64,000 bases of DNA from Acidovorax sp. MR-S7 (GTDB taxonomy: Bacteria; Pseudomonadota; Gammaproteobacteria; Burkholderiales; Burkholderiaceae_C): assembly GCF_000400995.2 (NCBI RefSeq), contig NZ_DF238927.1, positions 1 to 64,000 on the forward strand, given 5' to 3'. Every line of letters starts with the position of its first letter. Position 1 is the stretch's first letter. The position numbers were made by a program, and so were the translations under genes. This document shows, in pieces, positions 34,784 to 43,324 of the stretch. The notes under the pieces were generated by a model. It searched no databases. It was not told the DNA's origin and was given only the letters and a program-made list of their open reading frames with translations.

Positions 34784-36868
34784 TCACGCCAGGGCTTGCA
34801 GCCAGGCGCGGGTGCGCTCGGCATCCATGGGCTGCGAGATGCCGAAGCCCTGGGCCAGTCCGCAGCCCAGGCGGCGCAGCAGGTCGATCTGCTCGGCGGT
34901 TTCCACTCCCTCGGCCACGGGCTGCAGCTGCAGGCTGTGCGCGAGCTGGACGATGGCGGTGACGATGGCCACGTCGTCGCCGTTGGCGGGCGCTTCGGTG
35001 AGGAAGGAGCGGTCGATCTTGAGCTTGTCCAGCGGGTAGCGCTTGAGGTAGGCGAGCGACGAATAGCCAGTGCCGAAGTCGTCCACGGCCACGCCCACGC
35101 CCAGGTGCTGCAGCGCCTGCAGCGTCTCGCGCGTCTGGTCGGTGTGCCACATGAGGGCGGACTCGGTGATCTCGATCTCCAGGTAGCGCGGTTCCAGTCC
35201 GGTGGCGTGCAGCACGGCGGCGATCTCGGCGGCCACGTCGCGCTGGCGGAACTCCAGGGGCGAGAGGTTCACCGCCACGGGCACGCGCGGCAGGCCCTCG
35301 TCGTGCCAGGCCTTGACCTGCCGGCAGGCCTCGCGCAGCACCCAGCGGCCGATGGGCGTGATGAGCCCGCGCGATTCGGCGACGGGGATGAACTCGTCCG
35401 GCCCGATCAGGCCGCGCTGCGGGTGCTGCCAGCGCACCAGCGCCTCGAAGCCCACCAGGCGGCCGCTGCTCACCTCCACCTGGGGCTGGTAGTGCAGCAC
35501 GAAGGCTTCCTGGAACACGGCCTCGCGCAGCTGGTGCTCCAGCTGCAGGATCTCGGTGGGCTGGCCTTCCATGCCCGGGGCGTAGAACTGGCGCGTGCCG
35601 CGCCCGCTTTCCTTGGCCCGGTGCATGGCCGCGTCGGCGCGGCGCAGCAGCTCGTCGGGGGCGTAGCCGTCCTCGGGGAACACGCTGATGCCGATGGAGG
35701 GCGACAGCGACAGCGGCGTGCCGTCGATCGCGTAGACCGCGCGCACGCGCTCCAGCAGGGTGTCGGCCAGCGTGGCGGCGGCGGTGCGGTTGCGGATGTC
35801 CGGGAGCACCGCCACGAACTGGTCGCCCCCCACGCGGGCGACGAAGTCGCCGGCCTCCACGCTGCCCTGCAGGCGCCGCGCCATCTCGCACAGCAACTGG
35901 TCGCCGGCCTCGTGCCCGAGCGACTCGTTGACGGTCTTGAAGTGGTCCAGGTCGATGAACAGCACCGCCGCGCGCCGGCGCCAGTGCTGCGCATCGGCCA
36001 GCGTGCGCGCCAGCTGCTGCATGAGACTGCGGCGGTTGGGCAACTGCGTGAGGGTGTCGTGGCCGGCCAGGAAGTCCGCGCGCGCCTGCGCCTGCTTGCG
36101 CGCCGTGATGTCGCGCGCCACCACCACGCGGTAGGCGCCGCCGGCCTGGGGCATGGTCTTGCCCACCGCCTCGATCTGGATGGTGTGGCCGTCCTTGTGG
36201 CGGATGGCCAGCTCGTAGGGGTCCTCGCGCCCGTGCTGCACGTATTCGCGCACGGCCTCGTGGTGCCCGGGCTCGACGAAATCGATGATCGGGTGCCCGA
36301 CCAGCTCGTCCAGCGGATAGCCGGTGAGGCGCTGCAGGGCCTCGTTGCCGTCCAGGATGATGCCTTCGCGGTGGAAGACGATGCCCTCCTCGGTGGCCTC
36401 GGCGAACTTGCGCATGCGCTCCTCGCTCTGGCGCACGGCGCGCTCGGCCGCCCAGTGGTGGGTGATGTCGTTGATGAGCACGAAGGCGCCCACCATGTGC
36501 GGCTGCCCGTCGCCGTCGCGGTCGAAGTGGGGCATGAGGGTGATTTCCATCATGCGCGCCTCGCCGTCGTCCTGGACGTGCTCGCGCGTGTACTGCACCG
36601 CCTCTCCCTGCAGCGCGCGCTCCACGTAGGGCAGGATCTGCTGCCAGGCCCGCTCGCCCACGGCGTCGCGCACCGTCTTGCCGATGAGGGCGTCCACCGC
36701 CATGCCGCTGTACTGCGCGTAGCGCTGGTTGGCGAACACGCAGCGCAGGCCGGGCACCTCGTAGTAGGCCAGCAGCACGGGCACCGCGTCGGCCAGCAGG
36801 CGCAGCAGGGCCGTGCCGCCGCCTTGTCCAAGACCGGGCAGGGAAGGGTGGGTTGGTGAGGTGCCCAT
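34784..36868 (-). CDS. PAS-PAS-GGDEF(degenerate)-EAL signalling protein, probable c-di-GMP phosphodiesterase
   Basis: Protein of 694 residues with no signal peptide or membrane helix. Two PAS domains (about 20-140 and 150-270) precede a GGDEF domain whose motif reads GGDQF (about residues 345-349), then an EAL domain with an intact EALVRW near 473. The ExLxR-like, [10 protein letters not shown] and KIDRSFL motifs are all present. The changed acidic residue suggests that the cyclase half is inactive, perhaps a GTP-sensing regulator, while the phosphodiesterase half should be active. The ATG at 36868 stands 93 bp from the divergent CDF gene. Confidence 0.92.
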   Translation of the reverse strand: MGTSPTHPSLPGLGQGGGTALLRLLADAVPVLLAYYEVPGLRCVFANQRYAQYSGMAVDALIGKTVRDAVGERAWQQILPYVERALQGEAVQYTREHVQDDGEARMMEITLMPHFDRDGDGQPHMVGAFVLINDITHHWAAERAVRQSEERMRKFAEATEEGIVFHREGIILDGNEALQRLTGYPLDELVGHPIIDFVEPGHHEAVREYVQHGREDPYELAIRHKDGHTIQIEAVGKTMPQAGGAYRVVVARDITARKQAQARADFLAGHDTLTQLPNRRSLMQQLARTLADAQHWRRRAAVLFIDLDHFKTVNESLGHEAGDQLLCEMARRLQGSVEAGDFVARVGGDQFVAVLPDIRNRTAAATLADTLLERVRAVYAIDGTPLSLSPSIGISVFPEDGYAPDELLRRADAAMHRAKESGRGTRQFYAPGMEGQPTEILQLEHQLREAVFQEAFVLHYQPQVEVSSGRLVGFEALVRWQHPQRGLIGPDEFIPVAESRGLITPIGRWVLREACRQVKAWHDEGLPRVPVAVNLSPLEFRQRDVAAEIAAVLHATGLEPRYLEIEITESALMWHTDQTRETLQALQHLGVGVAVDDFGTGYSSLAYLKRYPLDKLKIDRSFLTEAPANGDDVAIVTAIVQLAHSLQLQPVAEGVETAEQIDLLRRLGCGLAQGFGISQPMDAERTRAWLQALA

Positions 36869-36961
36869 GGGGAACTTATAGCGGATCGCCCTGGCCGCAG
36901 GGAGAGTGCAAGCCCTCTGCGCCTGCCGTCGGCGTGATGCCAGACAGGATAATCGACCGCC

Positions 36962-37927
36962 ATGAACACCCCCACCCGCCCGGCGGCCGGCCCCGCCGAC
37001 GAGCACCTGCCCGCCTGGATGACGCCCGGCAACCTGCTGCGCGCGTCCGTCGGCGTGGCCGTGCTCACCATCGCGCTCAAGACGCTCGCGTGGTGGGTCA
37101 GCGGGTCGGTGGGCCTGCTGTCGGACGCGCTGGAGTCCTTCGTGAACCTGGCCGGCGCCGTCTTCGCGCTGGCCATGGTCACGGTGGCCCGGCGTCCGGC
37201 CGACGACGGCCACCCCTACGGCCACCACAAGGCGGAATATTTCTCGTCGGGTTTCGAGGGCATCCTGATCGTGGGTGCCAGCATCGCCATCTTCTGGGCG
37301 GCTGCGCTGCGCCTGGTGCATCCGCAGCCGCTGGAGCAGATCGGCTGGGGGATGGGCCTGTCCCTGCTGAGCACCGCCTGCAACGGCCTGCTGGCCTGGG
37401 GCATGCTGCGCGCCGCGCGCGTGCACCGCTCGTTGGCGCTGGAGGGCGACGCGCGCCACCTGATGACCGACGTGTGGACGTCGGTCGGCGTGGTGGTCGG
37501 CCTGCTGGCCGCCGGCGCGACGGGCTGGCAATGGCTCGACCCGGTGGTCGCCATGGGCGTGGCGCTGAACATCCTGAAGGAAGGCGGTGCGCTGGTCTGG
37601 CGCGCCTCGCAGGGGCTGATGGACGAGGCCATGGAGCCCGCCATGCTCGCGCGCGTGCAGGCCGTGCTGCAGGAGCATGCCGCCGCCAGCCGCGGCGCCG
37701 TGCAGTTCGACAGCCTGACCTCGCGCCGCGCCGGCGCGCGCAACTACGTGCAGCTGCACATGCACGTGCCCGCCGACTGGGCGCTGGGCCACGCGGCGCG
37801 CATGCGCACCCGCGTCGAAGAGGCGCTGATGCGCGCCGCGCCCGGCCTGCACGCCACCATCGAGCTGCTGCCCGTGGGCCAGGCCACCGTGTTCGAAACC
37901 GTGGAAACGCAAGGAGACGACAAGTGA
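36962..37927 (+). CDS. cation diffusion facilitator (CDF) family metal exporter
   Basis: Protein of 321 residues with six predicted membrane helices and a cytosolic C-terminal domain. Metal-site residues are visible in [12 protein letters not shown] (D), [13 protein letters not shown] and [12 protein letters not shown] (H-x3-D). It exports Zn2+, Fe2+ or similar ions from the cytoplasm in exchange for protons. It overlaps the dtd gene by 4 bp (GTGA). Which metal is transported cannot be decided from the sequence. Confidence 0.9.
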   Translation: MNTPTRPAAGPADEHLPAWMTPGNLLRASVGVAVLTIALKTLAWWVSGSVGLLSDALESFVNLAGAVFALAMVTVARRPADDGHPYGHHKAEYFSSGFEGILIVGASIAIFWAAALRLVHPQPLEQIGWGMGLSLLSTACNGLLAWGMLRAARVHRSLALEGDARHLMTDVWTSVGVVVGLLAAGATGWQWLDPVVAMGVALNILKEGGALVWRASQGLMDEAMEPAMLARVQAVLQEHAAASRGAVQFDSLTSRRAGARNYVQLHMHVPADWALGHAARMRTRVEEALMRAAPGLHATIELLPVGQATVFETVETQGDDK

Positions 37928-38391
37928 TCTGCATCCTGCAGCGCGTGCGCGAGGCGCGCGTGGAAGTGGCCGGCCGCGTGACGGGCCGGATCGGCCCCGG
38001 CCTGCTGGCGCTGGTGTGCGCCGAGCAGGGCGACAGCGAGGCCCAGGCCGACAAGCTGCTGGCCAAGGTGCTCAAGCTGCGCATCTTCAGCGACGAGGCG
38101 GGAAAGATGAACCGCAGCGTGCAGGACGTGGATGGGCTGGGAACCTGCGGGGGCCTGCTCATCGTCAGCCAGTTCACCCTGGCCGCCGACACGCGCGGCG
38201 GCAACCGCCCCAGCTTCACCCAGGCCGCCGACCCCGCCGAGGGGCAGCGGCTGTACGACTACTTCGTGCAGCGCGCGCGGGCCGCCCACCCCGTGGTGCA
38301 GACGGGCGAGTTCGCGGCGGACATGCAGGTGCACCTGGTCAACGACGGGCCGGTGACGATTCCGCTGCGCATGGAGCCGGCGAGCATCTAG
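37924..38391 (+). CDS. dtd: D-aminoacyl-tRNA deacylase
   Basis: Protein of 155 residues with both signature motifs, [20 protein letters not shown] and the Gly-cisPro motif NDGPVT. It removes D-amino acids and glycine mischarged on tRNA. It starts with GTG at 37924, overlapping the CDF gene, and is about 8 residues longer than the common 145-150. The stop TAG is the first part of a repeat-like TAGCTG block. Confidence 0.95.
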   Translation: MICILQRVREARVEVAGRVTGRIGPGLLALVCAEQGDSEAQADKLLAKVLKLRIFSDEAGKMNRSVQDVDGLGTCGGLLIVSQFTLAADTRGGNRPSFTQAADPAEGQRLYDYFVQRARAAHPVVQTGEFAADMQVHLVNDGPVTIPLRMEPASI

Positions 38392-38455
38392 CTGCTCCTG
38401 AAAGGAGAGCTGTCAGCGCTTGCTCAGAAAGCGCTGGAGGCGATTTTTATTCTGG
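38390..38455 (+). repeat. palindromic repeat family A (A6)
   Basis: Plus-orientation copy: AGCTGTCAGCGCTT-GCTCAG-AAAGCGCTGGAGGCGATTTTTATT. It sits between the convergent dtd and SHOCT-protein genes. Its left edge provides the dtd stop (TAG) and, on the other strand, its right edge provides the TAA stop of the SHOCT gene. Confidence 0.85.
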
Positions 38456-39046
38456 ATGCTCGTGGCCCTGGAGGATTTTTCTTTTCTCGCTCTGGTATTC
38501 GTCGGCCGTGAGAATGTCCTCATCCAGCAACTGCTTGAGCCGCTCCAGCCGGGCGAATCTGTCGTCGGACGACGGCATTGCCCGAGAGGGGGCGTGGCGC
38601 ACAGGCGGGTGGCTGCCCGTGTTCGCAGGGAGTTGCCGCACCATCTCCGCGAACTGCAGCATGAAAACCAGGAGGAAGATGCCCGCGGGAATCCAGGCAA
38701 CGACATTGATGACGGGAACGAGCAGGAGGGTGGCGCAAATGGCGGCGCCCATCCCCATGCCTTTGCCATAGTCCTTGGGCTCCTGGCCGTTGCCGGGGTT
38801 CTCGGCGAAGTAATTCCTGAAGGATTCCGGAATCTTGAACGGAAGCAATATCCAGTAGAAAGCGAGTCCTGCGATCGGGACCAGGGTGAGCCAGGGCATG
38901 AAGGTTTCCGTGGCCCGGTATTGCTCCGGAATCTTCTTGAGGCCCTGGTGCAGCAGGTAGGCCACGGTGATCTCCACCACCAGGATGAGGGCCAGAGCGG
39001 CGAAAAGCCCGCCGAAGAGGCCCAGGAGCATGTCGTCGTTGTGCAT
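38447..39046 (-). CDS. membrane protein with C-terminal SHOCT domain
   Basis: Protein of 199 residues with three hydrophobic segments (about 7-30, 50-70 and 105-130) followed by a hydrophilic linker and a short C-terminal SHOCT motif (RLERLKQLLDEDILTADEYQSEKRKIL). SHOCT helices are thought to mediate oligomerisation. It is the last of four genes in one direction with the frameshifted membrane gene, a lipoprotein and a truncated lipoprotein paralogue. The function is unknown; a cell-envelope role is inferred. Confidence 0.8.
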   Translation of the reverse strand: MHNDDMLLGLFGGLFAALALILVVEITVAYLLHQGLKKIPEQYRATETFMPWLTLVPIAGLAFYWILLPFKIPESFRNYFAENPGNGQEPKDYGKGMGMGAAICATLLLVPVINVVAWIPAGIFLLVFMLQFAEMVRQLPANTGSHPPVRHAPSRAMPSSDDRFARLERLKQLLDEDILTADEYQSEKRKILQGHEHPE

Positions 39047-39066
39047 AAGGTGCTTTCCTGTGGAGA

Positions 39067-39629
39067 TCAGTCGCTGGATCGGGACGACAGTTTTCTTTGG
39101 ATGTCCCTGCCGACGATCAGATAGATGCCGAGGCCGATGACCGGCCCCCAGAACCAGGGAGAAACCAGCGGATAGCTAAGGGCGCGAAAGCCCGACACGC
39201 CCGCAGCCGCCCCCACGGCACCGACGCCGCCGCCGATCAACGACATCGCCAGCGCGCCGAGCGCAACCCCCGTGCCGCCCGTGACGACGCCCACCGTTCC
39301 GATCACGAGATAGGTGAGGAGGCCGACCCCCGCGCCCGCCGCTGCGCCCCCGCCCAGGGCGGTAGCCTCCGGCAGGACGAAGCGCGTCATGGTGCCCACC
39401 AGGGTGGACAGGTAGATGCCATAGAAAACGATGCCCAGGCCAATGACGCGCTGGTGCAGCCTTGCAGGGGAGCGTGCTCGGCTGCCTGTGCATCCGCCAT
39501 TGCATGCTGCCCCTGGGCGCGCAGTTGCTCCTCCTTTTTCCTGCGCTTGCGCCGAAGGTACAGGGCCGAGCCGGTCCACAGGGCGAGAAGCAGCAGGCCG
39601 AGGCCGATGGCCGGGGTGAATGCCCGCAT
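39067..39629 (-). pseudogene. small membrane protein gene with a probable frameshift
   Basis: The frame starting at 39629 encodes a membrane helix and a basic linker (YLRRKRRKKEEQLRAQG) and then, near 39460-39466, loses sense. Glycine-rich membrane-protein sequence (GIVFYGIYLSTLVG, GVGLLTYLVIGTVGVV, GFRALSYPLVSPWFWGPVIGLGIYLIVG) continues in the next frame to the stop at 39067. Restoring one base near CCCCTGCAAGG joins the two parts into a protein of about 187 residues with several helices. No convincing independent start precedes the second part. Sequencing error or real decay are both possible. Confidence 0.6.
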
Positions 39630-39634
39630 GGCGC

Positions 39635-40054
39635 TCAGCCCTCGGCGTGTGCTGCCAGGAACAGCGATTTCTCCAGCGAGGAGAAGAAGTCCTGGTAATG
39701 CTTGGGGTCCTCGATCGCGGTGATGTTGAACTGCGCATTGGCGCGCACCAGCATCCGGTCGGTGCCCTGCGGGCGCACGCTCACGGTCATCGTGATGCGG
39801 TGCGCCGCCAGCTTGGTGCCGGTGACCGTGCCCAGCGTCAGGTCGGCACGGTCGATCACGAAGCCCAGGTCCTGGAGCGTCGAGATCGTGGCGCGCAGGA
39901 CTTTCTCCTTGTCGCCGGTGTCGAAGGTGCGCGACTGGTAGCTGCGCTTTTGCAGTTGCGTGCCGGAGTCCGCGTCCAGTACGCGCTGGTGGGTGGTCGC
40001 GCAGCCGGCGAGGGCGGCTGCGGCCACGGTGCAGGAAATGAAGAGGTGTCTCAT
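39635..40054 (-). CDS. small lipoprotein
   Basis: Protein of 139 residues with a lipoprotein signal peptide and lipobox LAGC (C18). The mature domain contains KVLRATISTLQDLGFVIDRADLTLGTVTG and ends with DFFSSLEKSLFLAAHAEG. A second copy of this C-terminal pattern occurs in the truncated gene just upstream, with which it overlaps by 4 bp (ATGA). It is probably an outer-membrane or periplasm-facing lipoprotein of unknown function. Confidence 0.8.
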   Translation of the reverse strand: MRHLFISCTVAAAALAGCATTHQRVLDADSGTQLQKRSYQSRTFDTGDKEKVLRATISTLQDLGFVIDRADLTLGTVTGTKLAAHRITMTVSVRPQGTDRMLVRANAQFNITAIEDPKHYQDFFSSLEKSLFLAAHAEG

Positions 40055-40347
40055 ATCTTGTGGGCTTCGAGGAAGACGGATTTGGAAAGCCGCTCATAGA
40101 AATCGCGGTACAGTTCCTCGCTCTTGAGCGTTTCGGCGTAGGTGCTGCCATCGGTGCGGCGGACGACGCGCTGGAACGTGACACGCACCAGGTGGCTGCC
40201 TTCGCGGGCCTTGCCGTTGCCGTCGTTGGCGGGCCGCACCACCAGCGCGACGCGGATGGTCTGGTCCTTGCTGGTGGCCGTGACGCCGCCGCCCAGCAGC
40301 GCCACCACCAGCGCGACGGCGAATTCCCCCGCGTTGGCGGCGTCGCG
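40051..40347 (-). pseudogene. 5'-truncated paralogue of the small lipoprotein gene
   Basis: The open frame runs from after a TAG at 40348-40350 to 40051 and encodes RDAANAGEFAVALVVALLGGG, then a domain ending YRDFYERLSKSVFLEAHKI. This parallels the end of the neighbouring lipoprotein. Signal peptide, lipobox and the first part of the domain are missing, and a palindromic repeat copy starts within 20 bp upstream. A GTG at 40308 could still start an 85-residue protein overlapping the next gene. I infer that repeat insertion or a linked deletion removed the 5' end. Confidence 0.55.
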
Positions 40348-40363
40348 CTACGCGGCAGAAGTA

Positions 40364-40425
40364 ATCAAAAAATAGAGCTGCTTGCGCTTGCTGGACAAGC
40401 GCTGGAGGCCGATTCGGCTTGAATC
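40364..40425 (+). repeat. palindromic repeat family A (A7)
   Basis: Plus-orientation copy: AATCAAAAAATAGAGCTGC, TTGCGCTTGCTGGACAAGCG, CTGGAGGCCGATTCGGCTTGAA. It lies between the TauE-like gene and the truncated lipoprotein paralogue. Confidence 0.88.
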
Positions 40426-40435
40426 CTGCTCTGGC

Positions 40436-41185
40436 CTACTGCCGCCAGAAGAACACCGCCGCCATCACCAGCCCCGTCGCCACGATGCCCCAGCGCAGCA
40501 CCGGCGCGGGCAGCTTGCGCGCCACGCGCGCGCCGCCGTATCCGCCCAGCGTGGCGGCCACCATCATCAGCAGGGCCTGCTTCCACTCCACGATGCCGCC
40601 CGCCGCGTAGATCGCCACGGCGATGGCGGTGAGCAGCGCGGACACGAGATTCTTCATGCCGTTCATGGCGTTGAGCTGCGTCTGCCCCAGCAGGCCGAAC
40701 AGGGCCAGCAGCAGGATGCCCAGCCCGCCGTTGAAGTAGCCGCCGTAGGCCGCAACGGCCAGCATGCCCAGGCCGGCTTTCGATGCCGACACGGGGCCGT
40801 GGCCGGTGGCGCCGGCCCATCGGCGCAACTGCGGACCGAAGGCGAACATGGCGGTGGCGGCCAGCAGCAGCCAGGGCACGATCTTCTTGAACGTGGCATC
40901 GGGCGTGACCAGCAGCAGCGCCGCCCCGGCCGAGCCGCCGATGAGCGACAGCAGCACCACGGCGCGCATCGACAGGCCCGGCGGCGGCTGCATGTCCTCG
41001 CGGAAGCCCCAGGCCCCGGCCATGTAGCCGGGCAGCAGCGCGACGGTGCCGGTGGCATTGGCGGCCACGGGCGGCACGCCGGTGAGGACGAGCGCGGGCA
41101 GGGTGAGGAAGCTGCCGCCTCCGGCGACGGCGTTGAGGGCGCCAGCGACGAAGGCGGCGGCCAGGAGCAGGGCGGTGTCGAACAT
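40436..41185 (-). CDS. TauE/SafE-family sulfite or anion exporter
   Basis: Protein of 249 residues with seven to eight hydrophobic segments and the family's paired motifs, GALNAVAGGGSFLTLPALVL near the N-terminus and its echo GYFNGGLGILLLALF in the second half. It is an inner-membrane transporter expected to export sulfite, sulfoacetate or a related anion. No sulfonate gene is adjacent. The stop is close to a palindromic repeat copy. Confidence 0.88.
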   Translation of the reverse strand: MFDTALLLAAAFVAGALNAVAGGGSFLTLPALVLTGVPPVAANATGTVALLPGYMAGAWGFREDMQPPPGLSMRAVVLLSLIGGSAGAALLLVTPDATFKKIVPWLLLAATAMFAFGPQLRRWAGATGHGPVSASKAGLGMLAVAAYGGYFNGGLGILLLALFGLLGQTQLNAMNGMKNLVSALLTAIAVAIYAAGGIVEWKQALLMMVAATLGGYGGARVARKLPAPVLRWGIVATGLVMAAVFFWRQ

Positions 41186-41244
41186 CGGCGCCGATCTTAG
41201 GCGGGCAGCGGCGCCCGATTGGGTATGCGCCGGGTTACGGTGCT

Positions 41245-41697
41245 TTACGCGGCGTAGGGGTCGGCGAAGCCCAGCTCTTGCATGATCGCGGTCTCATAAG
41301 CCTCCATCTCGTCGGCATCCTGCGCGCTGGTTTCGTGGTCCCAGCCCTGCGCGTGCAGCGCGCCGTGCACGAGCAGGTGGGCGTAGTGCTCCTCCAGCGT
41401 CTTGTTCTGCTCGCGCGCCTCGCGCTCGACCACGGGGGCGCAGAGCACGAGGTCGGCCACGGCCACGGGCTCCTGCTGGTAGTCGAAGGTGAGCACGTTG
41501 GTGGCGTAGTCCTTGTGGCGGAACTCGCGGTTCAGGCGCTGGCCTTCCTCGGCGCCCACGATGCGCACGGTGATCTCGGCATCCACGGCGAGCGCGTGGC
41601 GGATCCAGCGCGCGACCTTGTGGCGCGGCAGCACGGCGCGGTGGGCGGCGGCGTCGCGTGCGAACTGCAGGGACAGGGCGAGTGCGTTAAGAGCCAT
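41245..41697 (-). CDS. ybeY: endoribonuclease YbeY (rRNA maturation factor)
   Basis: Protein of 150 residues with the metal-binding motif [11 protein letters not shown] (H-x3-H-x5-H) and [15 protein letters not shown]. It is a zinc-dependent endoribonuclease for 16S rRNA 3' maturation and ribosome quality control. The start at 41697 has GGAGG 7 nt upstream; that Shine-Dalgarno is part of a palindromic repeat copy. An ATG four codons earlier lies inside the repeat. It follows phoH, as in many proteobacteria (phoH-ybeY). Confidence 0.94.
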   Translation of the reverse strand: MALNALALSLQFARDAAAHRAVLPRHKVARWIRHALAVDAEITVRIVGAEEGQRLNREFRHKDYATNVLTFDYQQEPVAVADLVLCAPVVEREAREQNKTLEEHYAHLLVHGALHAQGWDHETSAQDADEMEAYETAIMQELGFADPYAA

Positions 41698-41743
41698 TTG
41701 GGCCTCCATCGCTTATCTGGTAAGCGCTACCAGCTATTGAATC
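41698..41743 (-). repeat. palindromic repeat family A (A8), carries the ybeY ribosome binding site
   Basis: Read with the genes: TGATTCAATAGCTGG, TAGCGCTT-ACCAGAT-AAGCGATGGAGGCCCAA. It fills the whole phoH-ybeY gap, starting at the phoH stop and ending at the ybeY ATG. The GGAGG in the right half is at Shine-Dalgarno distance. Confidence 0.88.
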
Positions 41744-42698
41744 AGGAGTGATCGCGGCGGCTGCCCGGGCTGCGTTGGGCGTCGTAGGCATCCACGATGC
41801 GCGCGACCAGCGGGTGGCGCACCACGTCGGCGCTGGTGAAGCGCGTGACGGCGATGCCGTTGACACGCTTCAGGACGCGCTCGGCGTCGATCAGGCCGCT
41901 CATCGCGCCCTTGGGCAGGTCGATCTGGCTCACGTCGCCCGTCACCACGGCCTTGGCGCCGAAGCCGATGCGGGTGAGGAACATCTTCATCTGCTCGGGC
42001 GTGGTGTTCTGCGCTTCATCCAGGATGACGAAGGCGTTGTTCAGCGTGCGCCCGCGCATGAAGGCCAGCGGCGCGATTTCCAGCGCATTGCGCTCGAAGG
42101 CCTTCTGCACGCGGTCGAAGCCCATCAGGTCGTAGAGCGCGTCGTAGAGCGGGCGCAGGTACGGGTCCACCTTCTGCGTCAGGTCGCCGGGCAGGAAGCC
42201 CAGGCGCTCACCTGCTTCCACGGCAGGGCGGGTGAGCACGATGCGCTGCACGGCGCTGCGCTCCAGCGCGTCCACCGCGCAGGCCACGGCCAAGTAGGTC
42301 TTGCCCGTGCCCGCCGGGCCGATGCCGAAGGTGATGTCGTGCGTGGCGATGTTGTGCAGGTACGTGCTCTGCGTGGGCGTGCGCGCGCGCAGGTCGGCGC
42401 GGCGCGTGGTGAGCTGGATGGCGCCCTCCGCGTCCTCGCGCATGCTGCTGTCGCCGGCCAGCATGAGCTGCAGGTGCTCCTCCTTGATGGGGCGCTCGGC
42501 CATCTCGTAGAGCGCCTGCAGCAGCTCCATGGCCTGCGTCGCCTTGGCCTTGGGGCCGTCCACCTTGAACTGCTCATGGCGGTGGGCGATCTTGACCTGC
42601 AGCGCCACCTCGATGGTGCGCAGGTGCGCGTCGGCGGGGCCGCACAGGTGGGTCAGGCGCGTGTTGTTGTGGGGGGTGAAGGTGTGGCGCAGGATCAC
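41742..42698 (-). CDS. phoH: PhoH-family ATPase
   Basis: Protein of 318 residues with Walker A GPAGTGKTYLA near 129-139, Walker B FVILDEAQNTT and VVTGDVSQIDLP. Members are cytosolic ATPases probably linked to RNA metabolism and stress, usually encoded next to ybeY as here. The start at 42698 is 29 bp from the divergent ruvA. Confidence 0.93.
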   Translation of the reverse strand: MILRHTFTPHNNTRLTHLCGPADAHLRTIEVALQVKIAHRHEQFKVDGPKAKATQAMELLQALYEMAERPIKEEHLQLMLAGDSSMREDAEGAIQLTTRRADLRARTPTQSTYLHNIATHDITFGIGPAGTGKTYLAVACAVDALERSAVQRIVLTRPAVEAGERLGFLPGDLTQKVDPYLRPLYDALYDLMGFDRVQKAFERNALEIAPLAFMRGRTLNNAFVILDEAQNTTPEQMKMFLTRIGFGAKAVVTGDVSQIDLPKGAMSGLIDAERVLKRVNGIAVTRFTSADVVRHPLVARIVDAYDAQRSPGSRRDHS

Positions 42699-42727
42699 GC
42701 TGATAATTCCAGCAAGAAAGGAACGCG

Positions 42728-43300
42728 ATGATAGGCAAACTGACCGGCACCCTGCTGGAGAAGAACCCGCCCGAGGTGCTGCTGGACTGCCACGGCGTGG
42801 GCTACGAGGTGCAGGTGCCCATGAGCACCTTCTACAACCTGCCGGCCGTGGGCGAGCGCGTGGCGCTGCTCACCCAGTTCATCGTGCGCGAGGACGCGCA
42901 GCTGCTCTACGGCTTCGGCACCGCGCCCGAACGCCAGGCGTTCCGCGAGCTCATCAAGATCAGCGGCGTGGGGCCGCGCACGGCGCTGGCCATCCTCTCG
43001 GGCCTGGGCGTGGGCGACCTCGCGCAGGCCGTGTCGCTGCAGGAGGCGGGGCGCCTGGTGAAGGTGCCCGGCATCGGCAAGAAGACGGCCGAGCGGCTGC
43101 TGCTGGAGCTCAAGGGCAAGCTGGGCGCCGACATCGGCGCCAAGGCCCACGCCGCCAACGACGCGCAGGCCGACATCCTGCAAGCGCTGCTGGCGCTGGG
43201 CTACAACGACAAGGAAGCGGCCGCGGCGCTCAAGGCGCTGCCCGCTGACGTGGGGGTGAGCGAGGGCATCAAGCTCGCGCTCAAGTCCCTGGCCAAATAA
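42728..43300 (+). CDS. ruvA: Holliday junction branch migration protein RuvA
   Basis: Protein of 190 residues with an OB fold at the N-terminus ([28 protein letters not shown]). The two helix-hairpin-helix motifs are [16 protein letters not shown] and [20 protein letters not shown], and a RuvB-binding C-terminal domain follows ([19 protein letters not shown]). It holds Holliday junctions for RuvB-driven migration. ruvB lies 8.3 kb downstream and ruvC is not in the window. Confidence 0.96.
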   Translation: MIGKLTGTLLEKNPPEVLLDCHGVGYEVQVPMSTFYNLPAVGERVALLTQFIVREDAQLLYGFGTAPERQAFRELIKISGVGPRTALAILSGLGVGDLAQAVSLQEAGRLVKVPGIGKKTAERLLLELKGKLGADIGAKAHAANDAQADILQALLALGYNDKEAAAALKALPADVGVSEGIKLALKSLAK

Positions 43301-43324
43301 ATTCCAACGACCCAGGAGAACGCC

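Noticed and set aside
34589-36859. 756-codon plus-strand frame opposite the PAS-EAL gene
   Set aside because: The minus-strand product has full PAS, GGDEF and EAL motifs; the plus-strand product is unstructured His/Ala/Val-rich sequence.
40051-40308. 85-residue GTG-started gene as a genuine complete gene
   Set aside because: It starts inside a conserved domain, lacks the lipoprotein signal of its paralogue, and abuts a repeat. A truncated gene is the simpler reading, though translation is not excluded.
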